Part shown: positions 43,400 through 54,409 of the stretch, one piece after another
Layout of the letters: every line of letters starts with the position of its first letter
Position numbering within the stretch: the first letter of the stretch is position 1
Assembly: GCF_008330945.1 (NCBI RefSeq)
Contig: NZ_CP043489.1
Coordinates: 5,033,501 to 5,097,500 of the forward strand
Direction: 5' to 3'
Source: Labrys sp. KNU-23
GTDB lineage: Bacteria; Pseudomonadota; Alphaproteobacteria; Rhizobiales; Labraceae
DNA: 64,000 nt
The notes under the pieces: model-generated
Told to the model about the DNA's origin: nothing
Seen by the model: the letters and a program-made list of their open reading frames with translations, nothing else
The model's database searches: none
Made by a program: the position numbers and the translations under genes

Positions 43400-45622
43400 A
43401 TGACCAGCACGGCACAGACGGCGGAGGAGAGCGCAATGCGAGGCGAGGACGCGCGGGACGCGGTGCGCGATGTGGCTCCCACCCCCGACCCGATCGCGCT
43501 GCGCGTCAGCCCGGACCGCTTCATCAATCGCGAAATTTCCTGGCTGCAATTCAATCGCCGGGTGCTGGAGGAGGCGTCCAACAAGAGCCATCCACTGCTC
43601 GAACAGTTGCGCTTCCTGTCGATCTCGGCCAGCAACCTCGATGAGTTTTTCATGGTGCGTGTCGCCGGCCTGATCGGCCAGGTGCGCGAAGACGTCACGG
43701 CGCGCAGCCCCGATGGGCTGTCGCCGGCCGAACAACTCGTCAAGATCGGCGAGGCTGTATCCAAGCTTGCCACCGACCAGCAGAAACGCTGGAACGAGCT
43801 GCGCGACGACCTGCTGCTCGAAGGCATCGTGATCACCGAGCCGCGCGACCTTTCCAAGGCGGAACGGGCCTGGTTGGACGACTATTTCCTCAGCTACATC
43901 TTTCCGATCCTCACACCGCTGGCCGTCGACCCGGCCCACCCGTTCCCGTTCATCCCCAATCTCGGCTTCACCATCGCCTTGCAGCTCAAGCGCCTGAGTG
44001 ACGGGCGTATGCTGAATGCATTGATCCGAGCGCCGCACAAGGTGGAGCGCTTCATCCGCCTGCCTGATTTCGCCGAGACCGGGGCAGCCCGCTACATCAC
44101 GCTCGAGAATCTGGCGGTGCTGTTCATCGCCAAGCTGTTCCCTGGCTATACCGTGAAAGGGCAGGGCTCCTTCCGCGTCATCCGCGACTCCGATCTGGAA
44201 GTCGAGGAAGAGGCCGAAGATTTGGTGCTGCTGTTCGAGACGGCGTTGAAGCAGCGCCGGCGCGGCGTGGTGATCCGCCTCGAGATCGAGGCCGGCATGC
44301 CCGACAGCATCCGCCAATTCGTGACAGAGGAACTCGACGTCGCCGACGACGCGGTCTTCCGCGTCGAGGGCATGCTCGCCCTCAACGAATTGTCGCAACT
44401 CGTCGGGCTCGACCGCCCGGACCTCAAATTCAAGCCCTATTCGCCGCGTTCGCCCGAGCGCATCCGCGATCATGGGGCCGATGCCTTCGCCGCCATCCGG
44501 CAGAAGGACATCCTGGTGCATCATCCCTACGAATCCTTCGACGTCGTGGTGCAGTTCCTCAACCAGGCGGCGCGCGATCCGAACGTGGTCGCCATCAAGC
44601 AGACGCTGTACCGAACCTCCTCCAACAGTCCGATCGTCAAGGCGCTGGCGGAGGCGGCCGAGGCCGGCAAATCGGTGACGGCACTCGTGGAACTGAAGGC
44701 GCGCTTCGACGAGGAAGCCAACATACGCTGGGCGCGGGATCTCGAACGGGCCGGCGTGCAGGTGGTGTTCGGCTTCATCGAGCTGAAGACCCACGCCAAG
44801 CTTTCGCTGGTGGTGCGGCGCGAGATGGGCCAGCTCGTCTCCTATTGCCATGTCGGCACCGGCAACTACCATCCCATCACCGCGCGCATCTATACCGACC
44901 TGTCCTTCTTCACCGCCGATCCGGTGATCGCGCGCGACGTCTCGCGCATCTTCAACTTCATCACTGGCTATGCCGAGCCGGCGGCTCTGGAGCGCATGGC
45001 AGTCTCGCCCGTCTCGCTCAAGCAGCGCATCCTCGATCACATCAATGCCGAGATCGAGCACGCCAAGGCTGGCCGGCCGGGCGCCATCTGGTGCAAATGC
45101 AACTCGTTGGTCGATACCATGATCATCGACGCGCTCTATGCCGCCAGCCAGGCGGGCGTGCAGGTCGATCTGGTGGTGCGCGGCATCTGCTGCCTGCGGC
45201 CGGGGGTACCAGGCCTGTCGGAGAACATCCGGGTCAAGTCGATCGTCGGGCGCTTCCTCGAACACGGCCGCATCTACGCTTTCGGCAATGGCCATGGCCT
45301 GCCGCACCAGAAGGCGGCCGTCTACATTTCCTCGGCCGATTTGATGGAACGCAATCTCGACCGCCGCGTCGAAGCGCTCTGCCCCATCCTCAACCCGACG
45401 GTGCACGAGCAGGTGCTCGATCAGATCATGATCGCCAATCTTATCGACAACCAACAGAGCTGGAGCATCTTGCCCGACGGAACTGCGGAACGCATAGTCC
45501 CGCAGCCCGACGAAGAGCCTTTCAACGCCCACAAATACTTCATGACCAATCCCAGCCTATCGGGACGAGGCAAATCTCTTGAACACAACTCTCCCAGAAC
45601 GCTCCTCAGCCGCAGACGCTGA
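43400..45622 (+). CDS. ppk: Polyphosphate kinase 1
   Basis: This enzyme of about 740 residues reversibly transfers the gamma-phosphate of ATP to polyphosphate. Recognisable parts are [19 protein letters not shown] (N domain), [12 protein letters not shown], and the autophosphorylated His region [15 protein letters not shown] with [11 protein letters not shown]. The C-terminal phospholipase D-like half ends in [27 protein letters not shown] 43400 is listed; a TTG at 43391 is possible. Its 3' end overlaps ppx by 44 bp, linking synthesis and breakdown of polyphosphate in one transcript. Confidence 0.96.
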   Translation: MTSTAQTAEESAMRGEDARDAVRDVAPTPDPIALRVSPDRFINREISWLQFNRRVLEEASNKSHPLLEQLRFLSISASNLDEFFMVRVAGLIGQVREDVTARSPDGLSPAEQLVKIGEAVSKLATDQQKRWNELRDDLLLEGIVITEPRDLSKAERAWLDDYFLSYIFPILTPLAVDPAHPFPFIPNLGFTIALQLKRLSDGRMLNALIRAPHKVERFIRLPDFAETGAARYITLENLAVLFIAKLFPGYTVKGQGSFRVIRDSDLEVEEEAEDLVLLFETALKQRRRGVVIRLEIEAGMPDSIRQFVTEELDVADDAVFRVEGMLALNELSQLVGLDRPDLKFKPYSPRSPERIRDHGADAFAAIRQKDILVHHPYESFDVVVQFLNQAARDPNVVAIKQTLYRTSSNSPIVKALAEAAEAGKSVTALVELKARFDEEANIRWARDLERAGVQVVFGFIELKTHAKLSLVVRREMGQLVSYCHVGTGNYHPITARIYTDLSFFTADPVIARDVSRIFNFITGYAEPAALERMAVSPVSLKQRILDHINAEIEHAKAGRPGAIWCKCNSLVDTMIIDALYAASQAGVQVDLVVRGICCLRPGVPGLSENIRVKSIVGRFLEHGRIYAFGNGHGLPHQKAAVYISSADLMERNLDRRVEALCPILNPTVHEQVLDQIMIANLIDNQQSWSILPDGTAERIVPQPDEEPFNAHKYFMTNPSLSGRGKSLEHNSPRTLLSRRR

Positions 45623-47213
45623 CGTAGTTCCCCGCGCGCAAGCCTCCGTCGTCTCGGAGGCGCCGCCGGTGCAGCCCGGCTTTGCGCAGGGGCGCATCTG
45701 CCAGGGACCACCGATTGCCACCATCGACATCGGCTCCAACTCGGTTCGTCTCGTGGTCTATGAGGGGCTGACACGCGCCCCGACGGCCGTCTTCAACGAA
45801 AAGGTGCTGTGCGGCCTCGGCCGCGGTGTGATGACCACCAGGCGGCTCGACCCGGCAGCCGTCGCCAAAGCCTATGCTGCCTTGATCCGCTTCCGCGCCT
45901 TGTGCGACACCATGGGTGTGAAGGAGCTCTACGTCCTTGCGACCGCCGCGGCGCGCGATGCCGAGGACGGCGAGGAGTTCATCGCCCGCGCCACGGCGAT
46001 CTGCCGCTCGGAGATCGAAGTCCTGTCGGGCAAGCGCGAGGCGCGCCTGTCGGCTTACGGCGTGATCTCGGGCTTTCACATGCCGGACGGTGTCGTCGGC
46101 GACATGGGCGGTGGTTCGCTCGAACTGATCGAGGTGCATGGCCATCGCGCCGGCGCGGGCATGACGACGTCGCTCGGCGGGCTTGCCTTGCAGGACACCT
46201 CCGGCCAGTCGGTGCGCAAGGCGTCGAAGATCGCCCAGGAAAGGCTCGCCAAGGCGGACCCGCTGAAACATCTGAAGGACCGTACCTTCTACGCGGTCGG
46301 CGGAACCTGGCGCTCGCTTGCCAAGCTGCACATGATGCAGCTCGGCTATCCCCTGCACATCATGCATGGCTACAGCGTGCCGGCGCGGGAGATGCTCGAT
46401 TTCTGCAAGCTGATCATGCGGGTCGACAACACCACCTTGATCGGCAAGGACACCGTCTCCGCGGGGCGCCTGCCGTTGCTCGCCTATGGTGCAGCGGTGA
46501 TGAGTGAGGTCATCAAGGCCGGCAAGCCGCGCGACGTGGTGATTTCGGCCCAGGGCGTGCGTGAAGGCCTGCTCTATTCGCTGCTCGACGAGGAGAGCCG
46601 TAAGCTCGATCCGCTGATCACCGCGGCCCGCGAGCTCAACATCCTGCGTTCGCGCTCGCCGCGACACGGCGAGGAACTGGTACACTGGGGCGACCGCTTC
46701 ATGGCATCGACCCACCTCGACGAGACGGCCGACGAAAAACGCCAGCGCCACGCGGCCTGCCTGGTGGCCGATATCGGCTGGCGCGCCCACCCCGATTATC
46801 GCGGCGAGCAGAGCCTCAACATCATCGCCCACGCCGCCTTTGTCGGCGTCGACCATCGCGGCCGCGCCTACATGGCGGTGGCGAACTATTTCCGCCATGT
46901 CGGCCTGAACGAGGAGGAATTGTCTCCCCGCATCCGCGAGATCGCCACCGCGCGCATACTCGACCGGGCGCGCATCCTCGGGGGGCTGATGCGGGTGGGA
47001 TACATCCTGTCGGCCTCGATGCCGGGCGTGCTGCCGCGCGCGCCGCTCTATGTCAGCCATGGCAAGTTGCTGCTGGACGTCCCGCGTGACCTGGAAGGGC
47101 TGGTGGGCGAGCGGCTCAACGCCCGCATGAAGGCACTCGGGCGCCTGATCGGGCGCGAGGCCATGATCCGCATCCTCGATCCGCAGGAGGCCGTCACGGT
47201 GGCGGCGGAATAA
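45579..47213 (+). CDS. ppx: Exopolyphosphatase / Ppx-GppA phosphatase
   Basis: A TTG at 45579 is the start because GACGAGG lies eight bases upstream and no ATG occurs before the conserved domain. The 544-residue protein has the ASKHA-type [32 protein letters not shown] and [13 protein letters not shown] motifs, plus a C-terminal HD-like helical region. It hydrolyses terminal phosphates of polyphosphate and possibly pppGpp. It overlaps the end of ppk, so it should be translated in step with it. Confidence 0.94.
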   Translation: MNTTLPERSSAADADVVPRAQASVVSEAPPVQPGFAQGRICQGPPIATIDIGSNSVRLVVYEGLTRAPTAVFNEKVLCGLGRGVMTTRRLDPAAVAKAYAALIRFRALCDTMGVKELYVLATAAARDAEDGEEFIARATAICRSEIEVLSGKREARLSAYGVISGFHMPDGVVGDMGGGSLELIEVHGHRAGAGMTTSLGGLALQDTSGQSVRKASKIAQERLAKADPLKHLKDRTFYAVGGTWRSLAKLHMMQLGYPLHIMHGYSVPAREMLDFCKLIMRVDNTTLIGKDTVSAGRLPLLAYGAAVMSEVIKAGKPRDVVISAQGVREGLLYSLLDEESRKLDPLITAARELNILRSRSPRHGEELVHWGDRFMASTHLDETADEKRQRHAACLVADIGWRAHPDYRGEQSLNIIAHAAFVGVDHRGRAYMAVANYFRHVGLNEEELSPRIREIATARILDRARILGGLMRVGYILSASMPGVLPRAPLYVSHGKLLLDVPRDLEGLVGERLNARMKALGRLIGREAMIRILDPQEAVTVAAE

Positions 47214-47503
47214 GGGGCGGGGGTCGGGATTTAACGAGGGGCCGTCGCAAAAAAGCTACGCGCAAAATGGAGCTTTGATCGGGCGTTTCGCGACGCGCAA
47301 AGGCTGGCCTGTTCAATTCAACAGCCTGCCAGAAGGATCTTGCCTCTGGCTCTACACCGCAGAATTCCGGTGACAGTGCATTAATTCCATGGTGGCTTGA
47401 CGCCCAGTTCCTGACTTCGGCTGAGAATTTGCCGAGTGTAGTCCCAACGCACCGCTTCAATTGAGACTAATGCGGCGGGTAGACAATCAGAAGGAGACCC
47501 GGC
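47214..47503. other. Gap between ppx and the immunity-like module
   Basis: These 290 bp have a lower GC look than the flanking genes. No toxin remnant, tRNA, repeat element or convincing open frame was found. The last 13 bases contain the AAGGAG ribosome site of the next gene. Confidence 0.5.
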
Positions 47504-48187
47504 TTGGGGTGGTGGACGGCAACTGATGCGCCTGGGGTGGAAATCGGGGACGCCGTGCTGGACGAGGCGCGCCGCTTCCTGCGATCGGTATCTGGCTTTT
47601 ACGAAGAGGATTTGAAGCGCAAGCCCTCGGTCGCAGAACTCGAATATTTGCTGACCCTGGCTTTCTCGGTCAATGCCGATAGCGACGTGCTGAGCGGCTT
47701 CGACGAGCTTCGCGTTCAGAAGGTCTCGATCAAGACGGGCAAGCGCCCGAAGCGAGTGAAGCCTGCCGTCGGAGATATCTTCTCATTCAAGGTTGCCGAT
47801 GATCTCTATGCCTTTGGCAGGCTGGTTTCTGAGCTAAGGGCGGGCACAATTGCCGAAATATTCAAGTACACATCGACGCAGCCGATATTCGATCCCTCGC
47901 GCGCCACGGAATGGCTGATAAAGCCCGTTCTCGTGAACAGCTTCATTCTCCTCGATCAGAAATCGGAAGGCGAATGGGAGATCATCTCAAGAGACCCCGA
48001 TTATAAGCCGGATGATCGGTTCAACGGCGTCTTCTTCTCCTGGAAAGACTACAAGAACGAGCACAAGCTCGAAGGCGTCTTCGAGCGGGGTGTCACGGCG
48101 GACGAGGCGACGGCTCAAAAATATCCACGCTACGTGACCGCGAATGACGCAAGAATCAGAGAGATGGTCGTGGCCGCGATCTCCTGA
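47504..48187 (+). CDS. Imm26-like immunity protein (orphan)
   Basis: The TTG start at 47504 is fixed by AAGGAG seven bases upstream. The 227-residue protein starts MGWWTATDAPGVEIGDAVLDE, an N-terminus seen in polymorphic-toxin immunity proteins. From about residue 85 it has the Imm26 pattern PAVGDIFSFKVADDLYAFGRLVS. Imm26 proteins neutralise toxins delivered by contact-dependent or type VI-like systems. No toxin or secretion gene is nearby, so this is an orphan immunity gene. Codon use is visibly less GC-biased than ppk/ppx, suggesting transfer. Confidence 0.7.
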   Translation: MGWWTATDAPGVEIGDAVLDEARRFLRSVSGFYEEDLKRKPSVAELEYLLTLAFSVNADSDVLSGFDELRVQKVSIKTGKRPKRVKPAVGDIFSFKVADDLYAFGRLVSELRAGTIAEIFKYTSTQPIFDPSRATEWLIKPVLVNSFILLDQKSEGEWEIISRDPDYKPDDRFNGVFFSWKDYKNEHKLEGVFERGVTADEATAQKYPRYVTANDARIREMVVAAIS

Positions 48188-48235
48188 TGCGAGACGCGGG
48201 ATCCGCTTGACGAAAATTCTGACAGGAACCACTCG

Positions 48236-48778
48236 TTGCCCAAGCACTTAATGCAAGTCTCGATGGAATATGATGGTGGGATTGTTCTGTTCGACCCAGC
48301 CCTGTTCTGCGCTTTCCTGGAGAAGGCAAATTGCACGAGCGGGAATGTTTTCGAGCTGTTCAAAACCAGGCCGGACATAGGAGATGCCGCCATATCGGAG
48401 GGGGCTATCATTCCGATGTACCCGATCGATGAGGATGACTATCGATTCATCGATCTGGGCCGGATTCCATCCGCCGTCGAATGGGCTTTCACCCACACCG
48501 GCTTCCCGTTGAAAATCCAATCCGGGCTTCTGGTAGCGACGGATTTATTCTCCCTATTCGGCTGGGAGCATGAATTTTTCAAAAACTACAAGGAGAATTT
48601 CGACAGGAAGGCGGCGGTTAACGACATGATCGATGTCGAGCCCGGCATGTATTCGGTCGACATTAGCGGCGGCCGGGATGGCGGCGGTAAGATATATGGC
48701 CTGCGCTTCAATCCTGTTTCTCAGCTTAAGCCATTTGGCGAAGATGTTGATATCGATAGTTTTGATTTCAACATTTGA
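48236..48778 (+). CDS. Hypothetical protein next to the immunity gene
   Basis: This 180-residue acidic protein is not a family I recognise. It may start at TTG 48236 (ACAGGA nine bases upstream) or ATG 48251. It has no signal peptide or membrane helix. Segments YDGGIVLFDPALFCAFL, EWAFTHTGFPLKI and SLFGWEHEFFKNY suggest a compact alpha-beta fold. It lies 48 bp after the Imm26-like gene on the same strand with similar low-GC codon use. A second immunity-type protein is a reasonable but unproven reading. Confidence 0.55.
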   Translation: MPKHLMQVSMEYDGGIVLFDPALFCAFLEKANCTSGNVFELFKTRPDIGDAAISEGAIIPMYPIDEDDYRFIDLGRIPSAVEWAFTHTGFPLKIQSGLLVATDLFSLFGWEHEFFKNYKENFDRKAAVNDMIDVEPGMYSVDISGGRDGGGKIYGLRFNPVSQLKPFGEDVDIDSFDFNI

Positions 48779-48814
48779 TCAGCCATGAGCCACTTCCGCG
48801 AGAAGACAGTGCAT

Positions 48815-49420
48815 TCAGTTGGAGGTGGTTGCCTCGCCGATGAGACCATGGCGGCGCAACGAGGCGAGAGTCTTCCGACGATGAGCCTCGTCGGCCGACG
48901 TGTCACCGATGTTGCGGTTCGGCGCCTTGGGTAGGCCGGCCAGGAAGATGGCTTCTTCCTGGTTGAGTTCGCTGGCGGCCTTGCCGAAATAGACCTGGGC
49001 TGCGCAGCGGTAACCAAATGCAGCCTTACCGAAATAGACCCGCGCGAGGAATGCGCTTTCAATCTCGCTTCGACGAAAGAAAAGGCCGAGTTGCAGCGCT
49101 CTCGCCAACCTTGACAGGTAGCTGCGTCGTTCGGGGGCGGGCTCCGGAATGCTCAGATCCGCGACATAGCGGGTGAGCTGGTCCGGAGGGACAGGCCATG
49201 GAAGGCTCGGGGGCGAGTTCCCTTCGACCGCGAGAATGAAGCGAGCAACCCTGTCGTTCACATCCACCGGGGCCTGTATTCCTGCAGGGCAAGGCGGTGG
49301 GGCTGGGAGAGCATCAAGGGCAATCGTCGGCAGGTTGCGAACGAGATACCAACCGGAAGCGAAGGTCGCTCCACCGAAGAGGAGGAGCGACATCGTCATG
49401 ATGACAAGCAACCGGCTCAT
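48815..49420 (-). CDS. Degenerate GT51 (peptidoglycan glycosyltransferase)-like membrane protein
   Basis: This 201-residue protein has an N-terminal membrane helix (MSLLLFGGATFASGWYLV). A region at 118-168 (AFLARVYFGKAAFGYRCAA, YFGKAASELNQEEAIFLAG, LPKAP) matches the end of the GT51 domain. The earlier GT51 motifs are missing or unrecognisable: ILAVEG lacks the usual D and H that follow the catalytic Glu, and the GxSTITQQ motif is replaced by DQLTRYVADL. It is far shorter than a bifunctional PBP and probably catalytically inactive. The region between about 68 and 100 is proline-rich and unknown. It could be a regulator or a decaying gene. Confidence 0.6.
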   Translation of the reverse strand: MSRLLVIMTMSLLLFGGATFASGWYLVRNLPTIALDALPAPPPCPAGIQAPVDVNDRVARFILAVEGNSPPSLPWPVPPDQLTRYVADLSIPEPAPERRSYLSRLARALQLGLFFRRSEIESAFLARVYFGKAAFGYRCAAQVYFGKAASELNQEEAIFLAGLPKAPNRNIGDTSADEAHRRKTLASLRRHGLIGEATTSN

Positions 49421-49515
49421 GCCGATCCCTTGGACGAACGAGGGTTACGGGAGTTGATATTGGCGATGAATTGGGGCGCGATTGCGAGGGCGTCCCAATG
49501 ACGCCACCCCAATGG

Positions 49516-50769
49516 TCAGCCATAGCGGTTCAACCCCAGATCCGACACCTCGATCTCCGGCTTCTTGCCGCCGACGATATCGGCCAGGACCCGGCCGGAA
49601 CCGCAGGCCATGGTCCAGCCCAGCGTGCCGTGGCCGGTGTTGAGCAGCAGGTTCTTGTAGCGGGTGCGGCCGATCACCGGCGTGCCGTCCGGCGTCATCG
49701 GGCGCAGGCCCGACCAGAAACTCGCGGCGGCGAGATCGCCCGAACCGCCGAAGAGATCGCTTACCGACTGGGCCAGCGTGTCGCGGCGGGCCGGCGGCAG
49801 GTCCTTGCTGAAGCCGGAGATCTCGGCCATGCCGCCGACACGGATGCGGTCACCGAGCCGGGTGATCGCGATCTTGTAGGTCTCGTCCATGATGGTGGAG
49901 ACAGGCGCCCGGCTTTCGTCGACGATCGGAATGGTGAGGGAATAACCCTTGACCGGGTAGACCGGCACCTTAAGGCCGAGCGGTGCCACGAAACCAGGCG
50001 TATAGCTGCCGAAAGCCGCGATATAGGCATCGGCCTTCTCGATGCCCGTGCTCGTCTCGATGCCTTCGACCTTGTCGCCGGCGAAGACAAGCCGCTTGAC
50101 CTCGACGCCGTAGCGAAAGCGCACGCCGAGCGTTTCGGCGAGCTGTGCCAGCGCGCCGGTAAATTTGTAGCAGTCACCGGTTTCGTCATTGGGCAGTCGC
50201 AGACCGCCGCGGATCAGCGAACGAACATGGGCAAGAGCCGGTTCGGCGGCGATGCAGCCATCCGCGTCGAGGACTTCGAAGGGGACGCCGTCGCGCTTGA
50301 GCACCTCGACATCCTTGCCGATGCCATCGAGCTGCTTTTGGGTGCGGAACAACTGCAGGGTGCCCTGCATGCGCTCGTCATAGCTGATGCCGGTGGCCGC
50401 CCTCAGCTCGATCAGCTTGTCGCGGCTATATTCGGCCAGGCGCACCATGCGGCTCTTGTTGATGGCATAGCGCTCGGAGGTGCAGTTGAGCAGCATCCGC
50501 CAGACCCAGGCGACCATCGCCGCATCGGGGCGGGGGCGCAGGATCAGCGGGGCATGCTTCATCAGCAGCCACTTGATCGCCTTTTGCGGGATGCCGGGCG
50601 CTGCCCAGGGCGAAGCATAGCCGGGTGAAACCTCGCCGGCATTGGCAAAGCTGGTCTCGAGAGCCGGGCCGGGCTGGCGATCCAGCACCACGACCTCATG
50701 TCCCGCCTTCGCCAGATAATAGGCGGAGGTCACTCCGATCACGCCGCTGCCGAGAACCGCGACTTTCAT
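49516..50769 (-). CDS. dadA: D-amino acid dehydrogenase (DadA family)
   Basis: The ATG at 50769 gives [23 protein letters not shown], the FAD-binding start of DadA; the longer frame to 50958 runs through a repeat element and is rejected. The 417-residue enzyme has [28 protein letters not shown] and the C-terminal [33 protein letters not shown]. It oxidises D-amino acids such as D-alanine to keto acids at the membrane. With DgcN/DgcA elsewhere in the window it hints at a D-amino-acid diet. Dispersed repeat copy 2 occupies its promoter region. Confidence 0.94.
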   Translation of the reverse strand: MKVAVLGSGVIGVTSAYYLAKAGHEVVVLDRQPGPALETSFANAGEVSPGYASPWAAPGIPQKAIKWLLMKHAPLILRPRPDAAMVAWVWRMLLNCTSERYAINKSRMVRLAEYSRDKLIELRAATGISYDERMQGTLQLFRTQKQLDGIGKDVEVLKRDGVPFEVLDADGCIAAEPALAHVRSLIRGGLRLPNDETGDCYKFTGALAQLAETLGVRFRYGVEVKRLVFAGDKVEGIETSTGIEKADAYIAAFGSYTPGFVAPLGLKVPVYPVKGYSLTIPIVDESRAPVSTIMDETYKIAITRLGDRIRVGGMAEISGFSKDLPPARRDTLAQSVSDLFGGSGDLAAASFWSGLRPMTPDGTPVIGRTRYKNLLLNTGHGTLGWTMACGSGRVLADIVGGKKPEIEVSDLGLNRYG

Positions 50770-50802
50770 TTTATGCTCATACTCCTGCTTGCACTGCGCC
50801 CG

Positions 50803-50902
50803 AAGCGTCTTGCGATTTGACCAAGTCACCTGGAATCGCAAGGAGGTTCCGAAAAAGAGCTGGAGCAAACACGCGTCCAGGCATGAACGCACTCTGCTCC
50901 AG
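50803..50902 (+). repeat. Dispersed bipartite palindromic element, copy 2
   Basis: Module A (CTTGCGATTT and GGAATCGCAAGG) and module B (GAGCTGGAGCAAA and TCTGCTCCAGG) are present in the same order as in copies 1 and 4. It fills most of the gap between dadA and rnd. Confidence 0.75.
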
Positions 50903-50968
50903 GGGCCGGCGAATCCCACGGTTCGCCCAGCTTTCGCTTGGCTGATAGCGCAAGTCAATTACAGGCCG

Positions 50969-52141
50969 TTACCGGCTAATTGCCGCGACCTTGCCGCGTT
51001 CGATCGCCAGCGCCAGCTTGCCATGCTTGAGCGCGAGCGCCTTTTCGCCGAACAGTTCGCGGCGCCAGCCGTGCAGGGCAGGGACATTGGCGGTATCGCT
51101 GTCGGCGATCATGTCGAGCTCATCGGTGGTGGCGATGACCTTGGCGGCGACACCCTGGCTTTCGGCCACCATCTTCAGCAACACCTTGAGCAGCTCGACG
51201 GTGGCGCCAGCTCCGTTGCTGGCAATGCGCGGAGGGGCCTGCCGCGGCAGGCTGGCGGGATCACGCGCCAGGCCTGCCTTCACCGCCTCGATCAGGTCGA
51301 GACCGGGGCGGGAGCGTTCCCAACCCTTGGGAATCATGCGGATGCCGGCCAGCTTCTCGGGTGTATCCGGTGCCTGCAGCGCGACTTCGGTGATGGCGTC
51401 GTCCTTGAGCACGCGCGAGCGCGGCACGTTCTTCGACTGGGCCTCGCGCTCACGCCACGCCGCCACCTCGATCAGCACGGCCAGATCGCGCGGTTTGCGC
51501 ACGCGCCCACTGACCCGGCGCCAGGCATCCTCGGGGGCTTGCCGATAGGTGTCAGGCGATGTCAAAATCGACATTTCATCGCCAACCCAATGGCTTCTCT
51601 TTCTTTTCTCAAGCGATGCCGCAAGCTTGAGATAGACGTCGCGCAAGTGGGTAACGTCGGACACGGCGTAAGTGATCTGCGCCTGGGTGAGGGGGCGCTT
51701 CGACCAATCCGTGAAGCGGGAGGACTTGTCGATATGGGCGTTGGTGATGCGCTGGACCAATTGGTCGTAGGCAATGGAGTCGCCATAGCCCAGCACCATG
51801 GCGGCGACCTGCGTATCGAACAGCGGCGTGGGAATGAAGCCGGCCAGGTGCCAGACGATCTCGATATCCTGCCGGGCGGCGTGGAAGACCTTCAGCACCT
51901 TCTCGTTGCGCAAGAGCTCGAACAGGGGAGCGAGGTCGAGCCCCTCGGCCAGGGCATCGACGACCACGGCCTCCTCGGGGCTGGCGACCTGGACGACGCA
52001 GAGCTTGGGCCAGAAGGTGGTTTCACGCAGGAACTCCGTGTCGACGGTCACGAACGCATGGGCGGCGAGACGGGCGCAGGCGGCTTCCAGATCCTGGGTT
52101 GTGGTGATGATGGCGGCGGAGGGGGCGGAAGATTGTGGCAT
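50969..52141 (-). CDS. rnd: Ribonuclease D
   Basis: Read from ATG 52141, this 390-residue 3'-5' exonuclease has the DEDD signature: [10 protein letters not shown] (Exo I), [16 protein letters not shown] with the Asp of [11 protein letters not shown] (Exo II), and [16 protein letters not shown] (Exo III), followed by an HRDC domain ([14 protein letters not shown]). It trims stable RNA precursors. The frame upstream to 52234 lacks support. The pairing of rnd with divergent aspS is typical of Rhizobiales; here a repeat element sits between them. Confidence 0.95.
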   Translation of the reverse strand: MPQSSAPSAAIITTTQDLEAACARLAAHAFVTVDTEFLRETTFWPKLCVVQVASPEEAVVVDALAEGLDLAPLFELLRNEKVLKVFHAARQDIEIVWHLAGFIPTPLFDTQVAAMVLGYGDSIAYDQLVQRITNAHIDKSSRFTDWSKRPLTQAQITYAVSDVTHLRDVYLKLAASLEKRKRSHWVGDEMSILTSPDTYRQAPEDAWRRVSGRVRKPRDLAVLIEVAAWREREAQSKNVPRSRVLKDDAITEVALQAPDTPEKLAGIRMIPKGWERSRPGLDLIEAVKAGLARDPASLPRQAPPRIASNGAGATVELLKVLLKMVAESQGVAAKVIATTDELDMIADSDTANVPALHGWRRELFGEKALALKHGKLALAIERGKVAAISR

Positions 52142-52275
52142 GAATATGCTTATCGGGCACGCAGCGTCACATGGCAAGGTTTTAGGCCTTGAATGCTTGT
52201 TCGGGCCCGTCCGGCATCGAACAAGCAAGCTCAACCTTGACGGCGACCGTGGCGTTGGGGTCTATGACCTCAAAC

Positions 52276-52379
52276 GCCAGAGCAAAGCGCGTTTCGGCGA
52301 AAACGCACTTATACTCTGGCACCATGATTTGGCGCGTCTTTGCGATTCTCGGTGGTACCGTCCAATCGCAAACGCTTTG
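52276..52379 (-). repeat. Dispersed bipartite palindromic element, copy 3 (inverted)
   Basis: On the minus strand this reads module A (AAAGCGTTTGCGATTGG ... GAGAATCGCAAAGACGC) and then module B (GCCAGAGTATAAG ... ACGCGCTTTGCTCTGGC), opposite to the other copies. It lies between rnd and aspS and ends 17 bp before the aspS ATG. The module A hairpin may therefore be in the aspS leader. Confidence 0.75.
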
Positions 52380-52396
52380 TCCGGAAAGACACTCCT

Positions 52397-54214
52397 ATGC
52401 ACCGCTATCGCTCTCACACCTGCGCAGATCTTCGCCTCGACCACGTTGGGCAGGACGTGCGGCTTTCCGGCTGGTGCCATCGCATCCGCGACCATGGCGG
52501 CCTGCTGTTCATCGATCTGCGCGACCACTACGGCCTGACCCAATGCGTGGTCGATCCGGATTCGCCGGCCTTCAAGGTGGCCGAGACTCTGCGCTCGGAA
52601 TGGGTCGTGCGCGTGGACGGCAAGCTGCGCCAGCGCCCCGAGGGTACCGAGAACCATGAAATGCCGACGGGTCTGGTCGAAGTCTACGTGACCGAGATCG
52701 AGGTGCTCGGCCAGGCTGCGGAACTGCCGCTGCCCGTGTTCGGCGAGCAGGACTATCCGGAGGAGACGCGCCTCAAATACCGCTTCCTCGATCTCAGGCG
52801 CGAACGCATCCACAACAACATCATGCTGCGCGGCAAGGTGGTGGACGGCATGCGCACTCGCATGAAGGCCGCCGGGTTCAACGAGTTCCAGACGCCGATC
52901 CTGACGGCCTCCTCCCCGGAAGGCGCGCGCGACTTCCTGGTGCCTTCGCGCATCCACCCCGGCAAGTTCTATGCTCTGCCGCAGGCGCCCCAGCAATATA
53001 AGCAGCTTTTGATGATGGCGGGTTTCGATCGCTACTTCCAGATTGCGCCCTGTTTCCGCGACGAGGACCCGCGAGCAGACCGCTTGCCGGGCGAATTCTA
53101 CCAGCTCGACCTCGAAATGAGCTTCGTCACCCAGGAAGACGTCTTCGCCGCCATGGAGCCGGTGATTACCGGTATCTTCGAGGAATTCGGCAAGGGCAAG
53201 AGCGTCACCAAGGGCTGGCCGCGCATCCCCTATGCGGAGGCCCTGCGCAAATACGGTTCGGACAAGCCGGATCTGCGCAATCCGCTGATCATGCAGGAAG
53301 TGTCCGAGCATTTCCGCGGCTCGAACTTCAAGGTCTTCGCGCGCATGCTCAAAGATCCGGCCAACCAGGTCTGGGCCATTCCCGGGCCGGGCGGCGGCCA
53401 GCGCACCTTCGCCGACCGCATGAATTCCTGGGCACAGAGCGAGGGGCAGCCGGGGCTCGGCTATATCCTGTTCTTCGACAAGGCGACCGACGAGACCAGC
53501 AAGCAGGCGGATCCGAATGCCGAGGGCGTCGGCGCCCGCGGGCCGATCGCCAACAATATCGGGCCTGAAAGGGCGGAGGCGATCCGGCTGCAGCTCGGCC
53601 TGAAGGCCGGTGATGCCGCCTTCTTCGTCGCAGGCGATCCCAACAAGTTCTACAAGTTCGCCGGTGCGGCCCGCACCAAGGTCGGCACCGATCTGAAACT
53701 GGTGGACGAGAGCCGGTTCGAGCTCGCCTGGATCGTCGATTTCCCGATGTTCGAGTGGAACGAGGACGAGAAGCAGGTCGATTTCGCGCATAATCCCTTC
53801 TCGATGCCCCAGGGTGGGCTCGAAGCACTTACCAGCCAGGATCCGCTGTCGCTCAAGGCCTATCAGTACGACATCGCCTGCAACGGCTTCGAGATCGCCT
53901 CGGGCGGCATCCGCAACCACAAGCCGGAGGCAATGGTGAAGGCCTTCGAGATCGCAGGCCACAGCGAGGAGACGGTGATCGAGCGTTTTGGCGGCATGTA
54001 CCGGGCTTTCCAGTACGGTGCACCGCCGCATGGCGGCATGGCTGCCGGTGTGGACCGCATCGTCATGCTGCTGGCCGGCGAGCAGAACCTGCGCGAGATC
54101 TCACTGTTCCCGATGAACCAGCGCGCCGAGGACATCCTGATGGGCGCTCCCTCGGAGGCGACGCCCAAGCAGCTGCGCGAACTGCACATTCGGCTGAACG
54201 TCCAGGAAAAATAA
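52397..54214 (+). CDS. aspS: Aspartyl-tRNA synthetase
   Basis: The ATG at 52397 starts [19 protein letters not shown] as in bacterial AspRS; the frame from 52340 reads through the repeat. The 605-residue class II synthetase has an OB-fold anticodon domain ([15 protein letters not shown]), motif 2 ([19 protein letters not shown]), a GAD insertion domain, and motif 3 ([15 protein letters not shown]). In organisms lacking AsnRS it also charges tRNA-Asn, but whether this one is non-discriminating cannot be read here. Confidence 0.97.
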   Translation: MHRYRSHTCADLRLDHVGQDVRLSGWCHRIRDHGGLLFIDLRDHYGLTQCVVDPDSPAFKVAETLRSEWVVRVDGKLRQRPEGTENHEMPTGLVEVYVTEIEVLGQAAELPLPVFGEQDYPEETRLKYRFLDLRRERIHNNIMLRGKVVDGMRTRMKAAGFNEFQTPILTASSPEGARDFLVPSRIHPGKFYALPQAPQQYKQLLMMAGFDRYFQIAPCFRDEDPRADRLPGEFYQLDLEMSFVTQEDVFAAMEPVITGIFEEFGKGKSVTKGWPRIPYAEALRKYGSDKPDLRNPLIMQEVSEHFRGSNFKVFARMLKDPANQVWAIPGPGGGQRTFADRMNSWAQSEGQPGLGYILFFDKATDETSKQADPNAEGVGARGPIANNIGPERAEAIRLQLGLKAGDAAFFVAGDPNKFYKFAGAARTKVGTDLKLVDESRFELAWIVDFPMFEWNEDEKQVDFAHNPFSMPQGGLEALTSQDPLSLKAYQYDIACNGFEIASGGIRNHKPEAMVKAFEIAGHSEETVIERFGGMYRAFQYGAPPHGGMAAGVDRIVMLLAGEQNLREISLFPMNQRAEDILMGAPSEATPKQLRELHIRLNVQEK

Positions 54215-54287
54215 CGATCCTGGGGCTGGCGGCCGCAACGGCATGCGCTAAAACCAACAAGGCCAGGGCCGAGCAAGGCCCGGCCCA

Positions 54288-54389
54288 GAGCGTTTTGTGA
54301 TTTGAGGGAGTTACCAAGAATCGCAGGAACGCGTTGAAACATGGAGCTGGAGTAAAGCGGCGTTCCGTTGTGAACGCGCCTTGTTCCAG
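54288..54389 (+). repeat. Dispersed bipartite palindromic element, copy 4
   Basis: Module A is GCGTTTTGTGATTTGAGG ... AAGAATCGCAGG. Module B is GAGCTGGAGTAAAGCGGC ... AACGCGCCTTGTTCCAG. It lies between aspS and maeB and ends 20 bp before the maeB ATG. Confidence 0.78.
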
Positions 54390-54409
54390 CCAACAGGACG
54401 GGAAACGCA

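Noticed and set aside
43283-45532. 749-residue antisense frame over ppk
   Set aside because: It mirrors a conserved ppk gene in GC-rich DNA and has no recognised domain or start signal.
47214-47503. Search for a toxin remnant or tRNA before the immunity gene
   Set aside because: No conserved toxin motif or cloverleaf could be found by eye in either strand.
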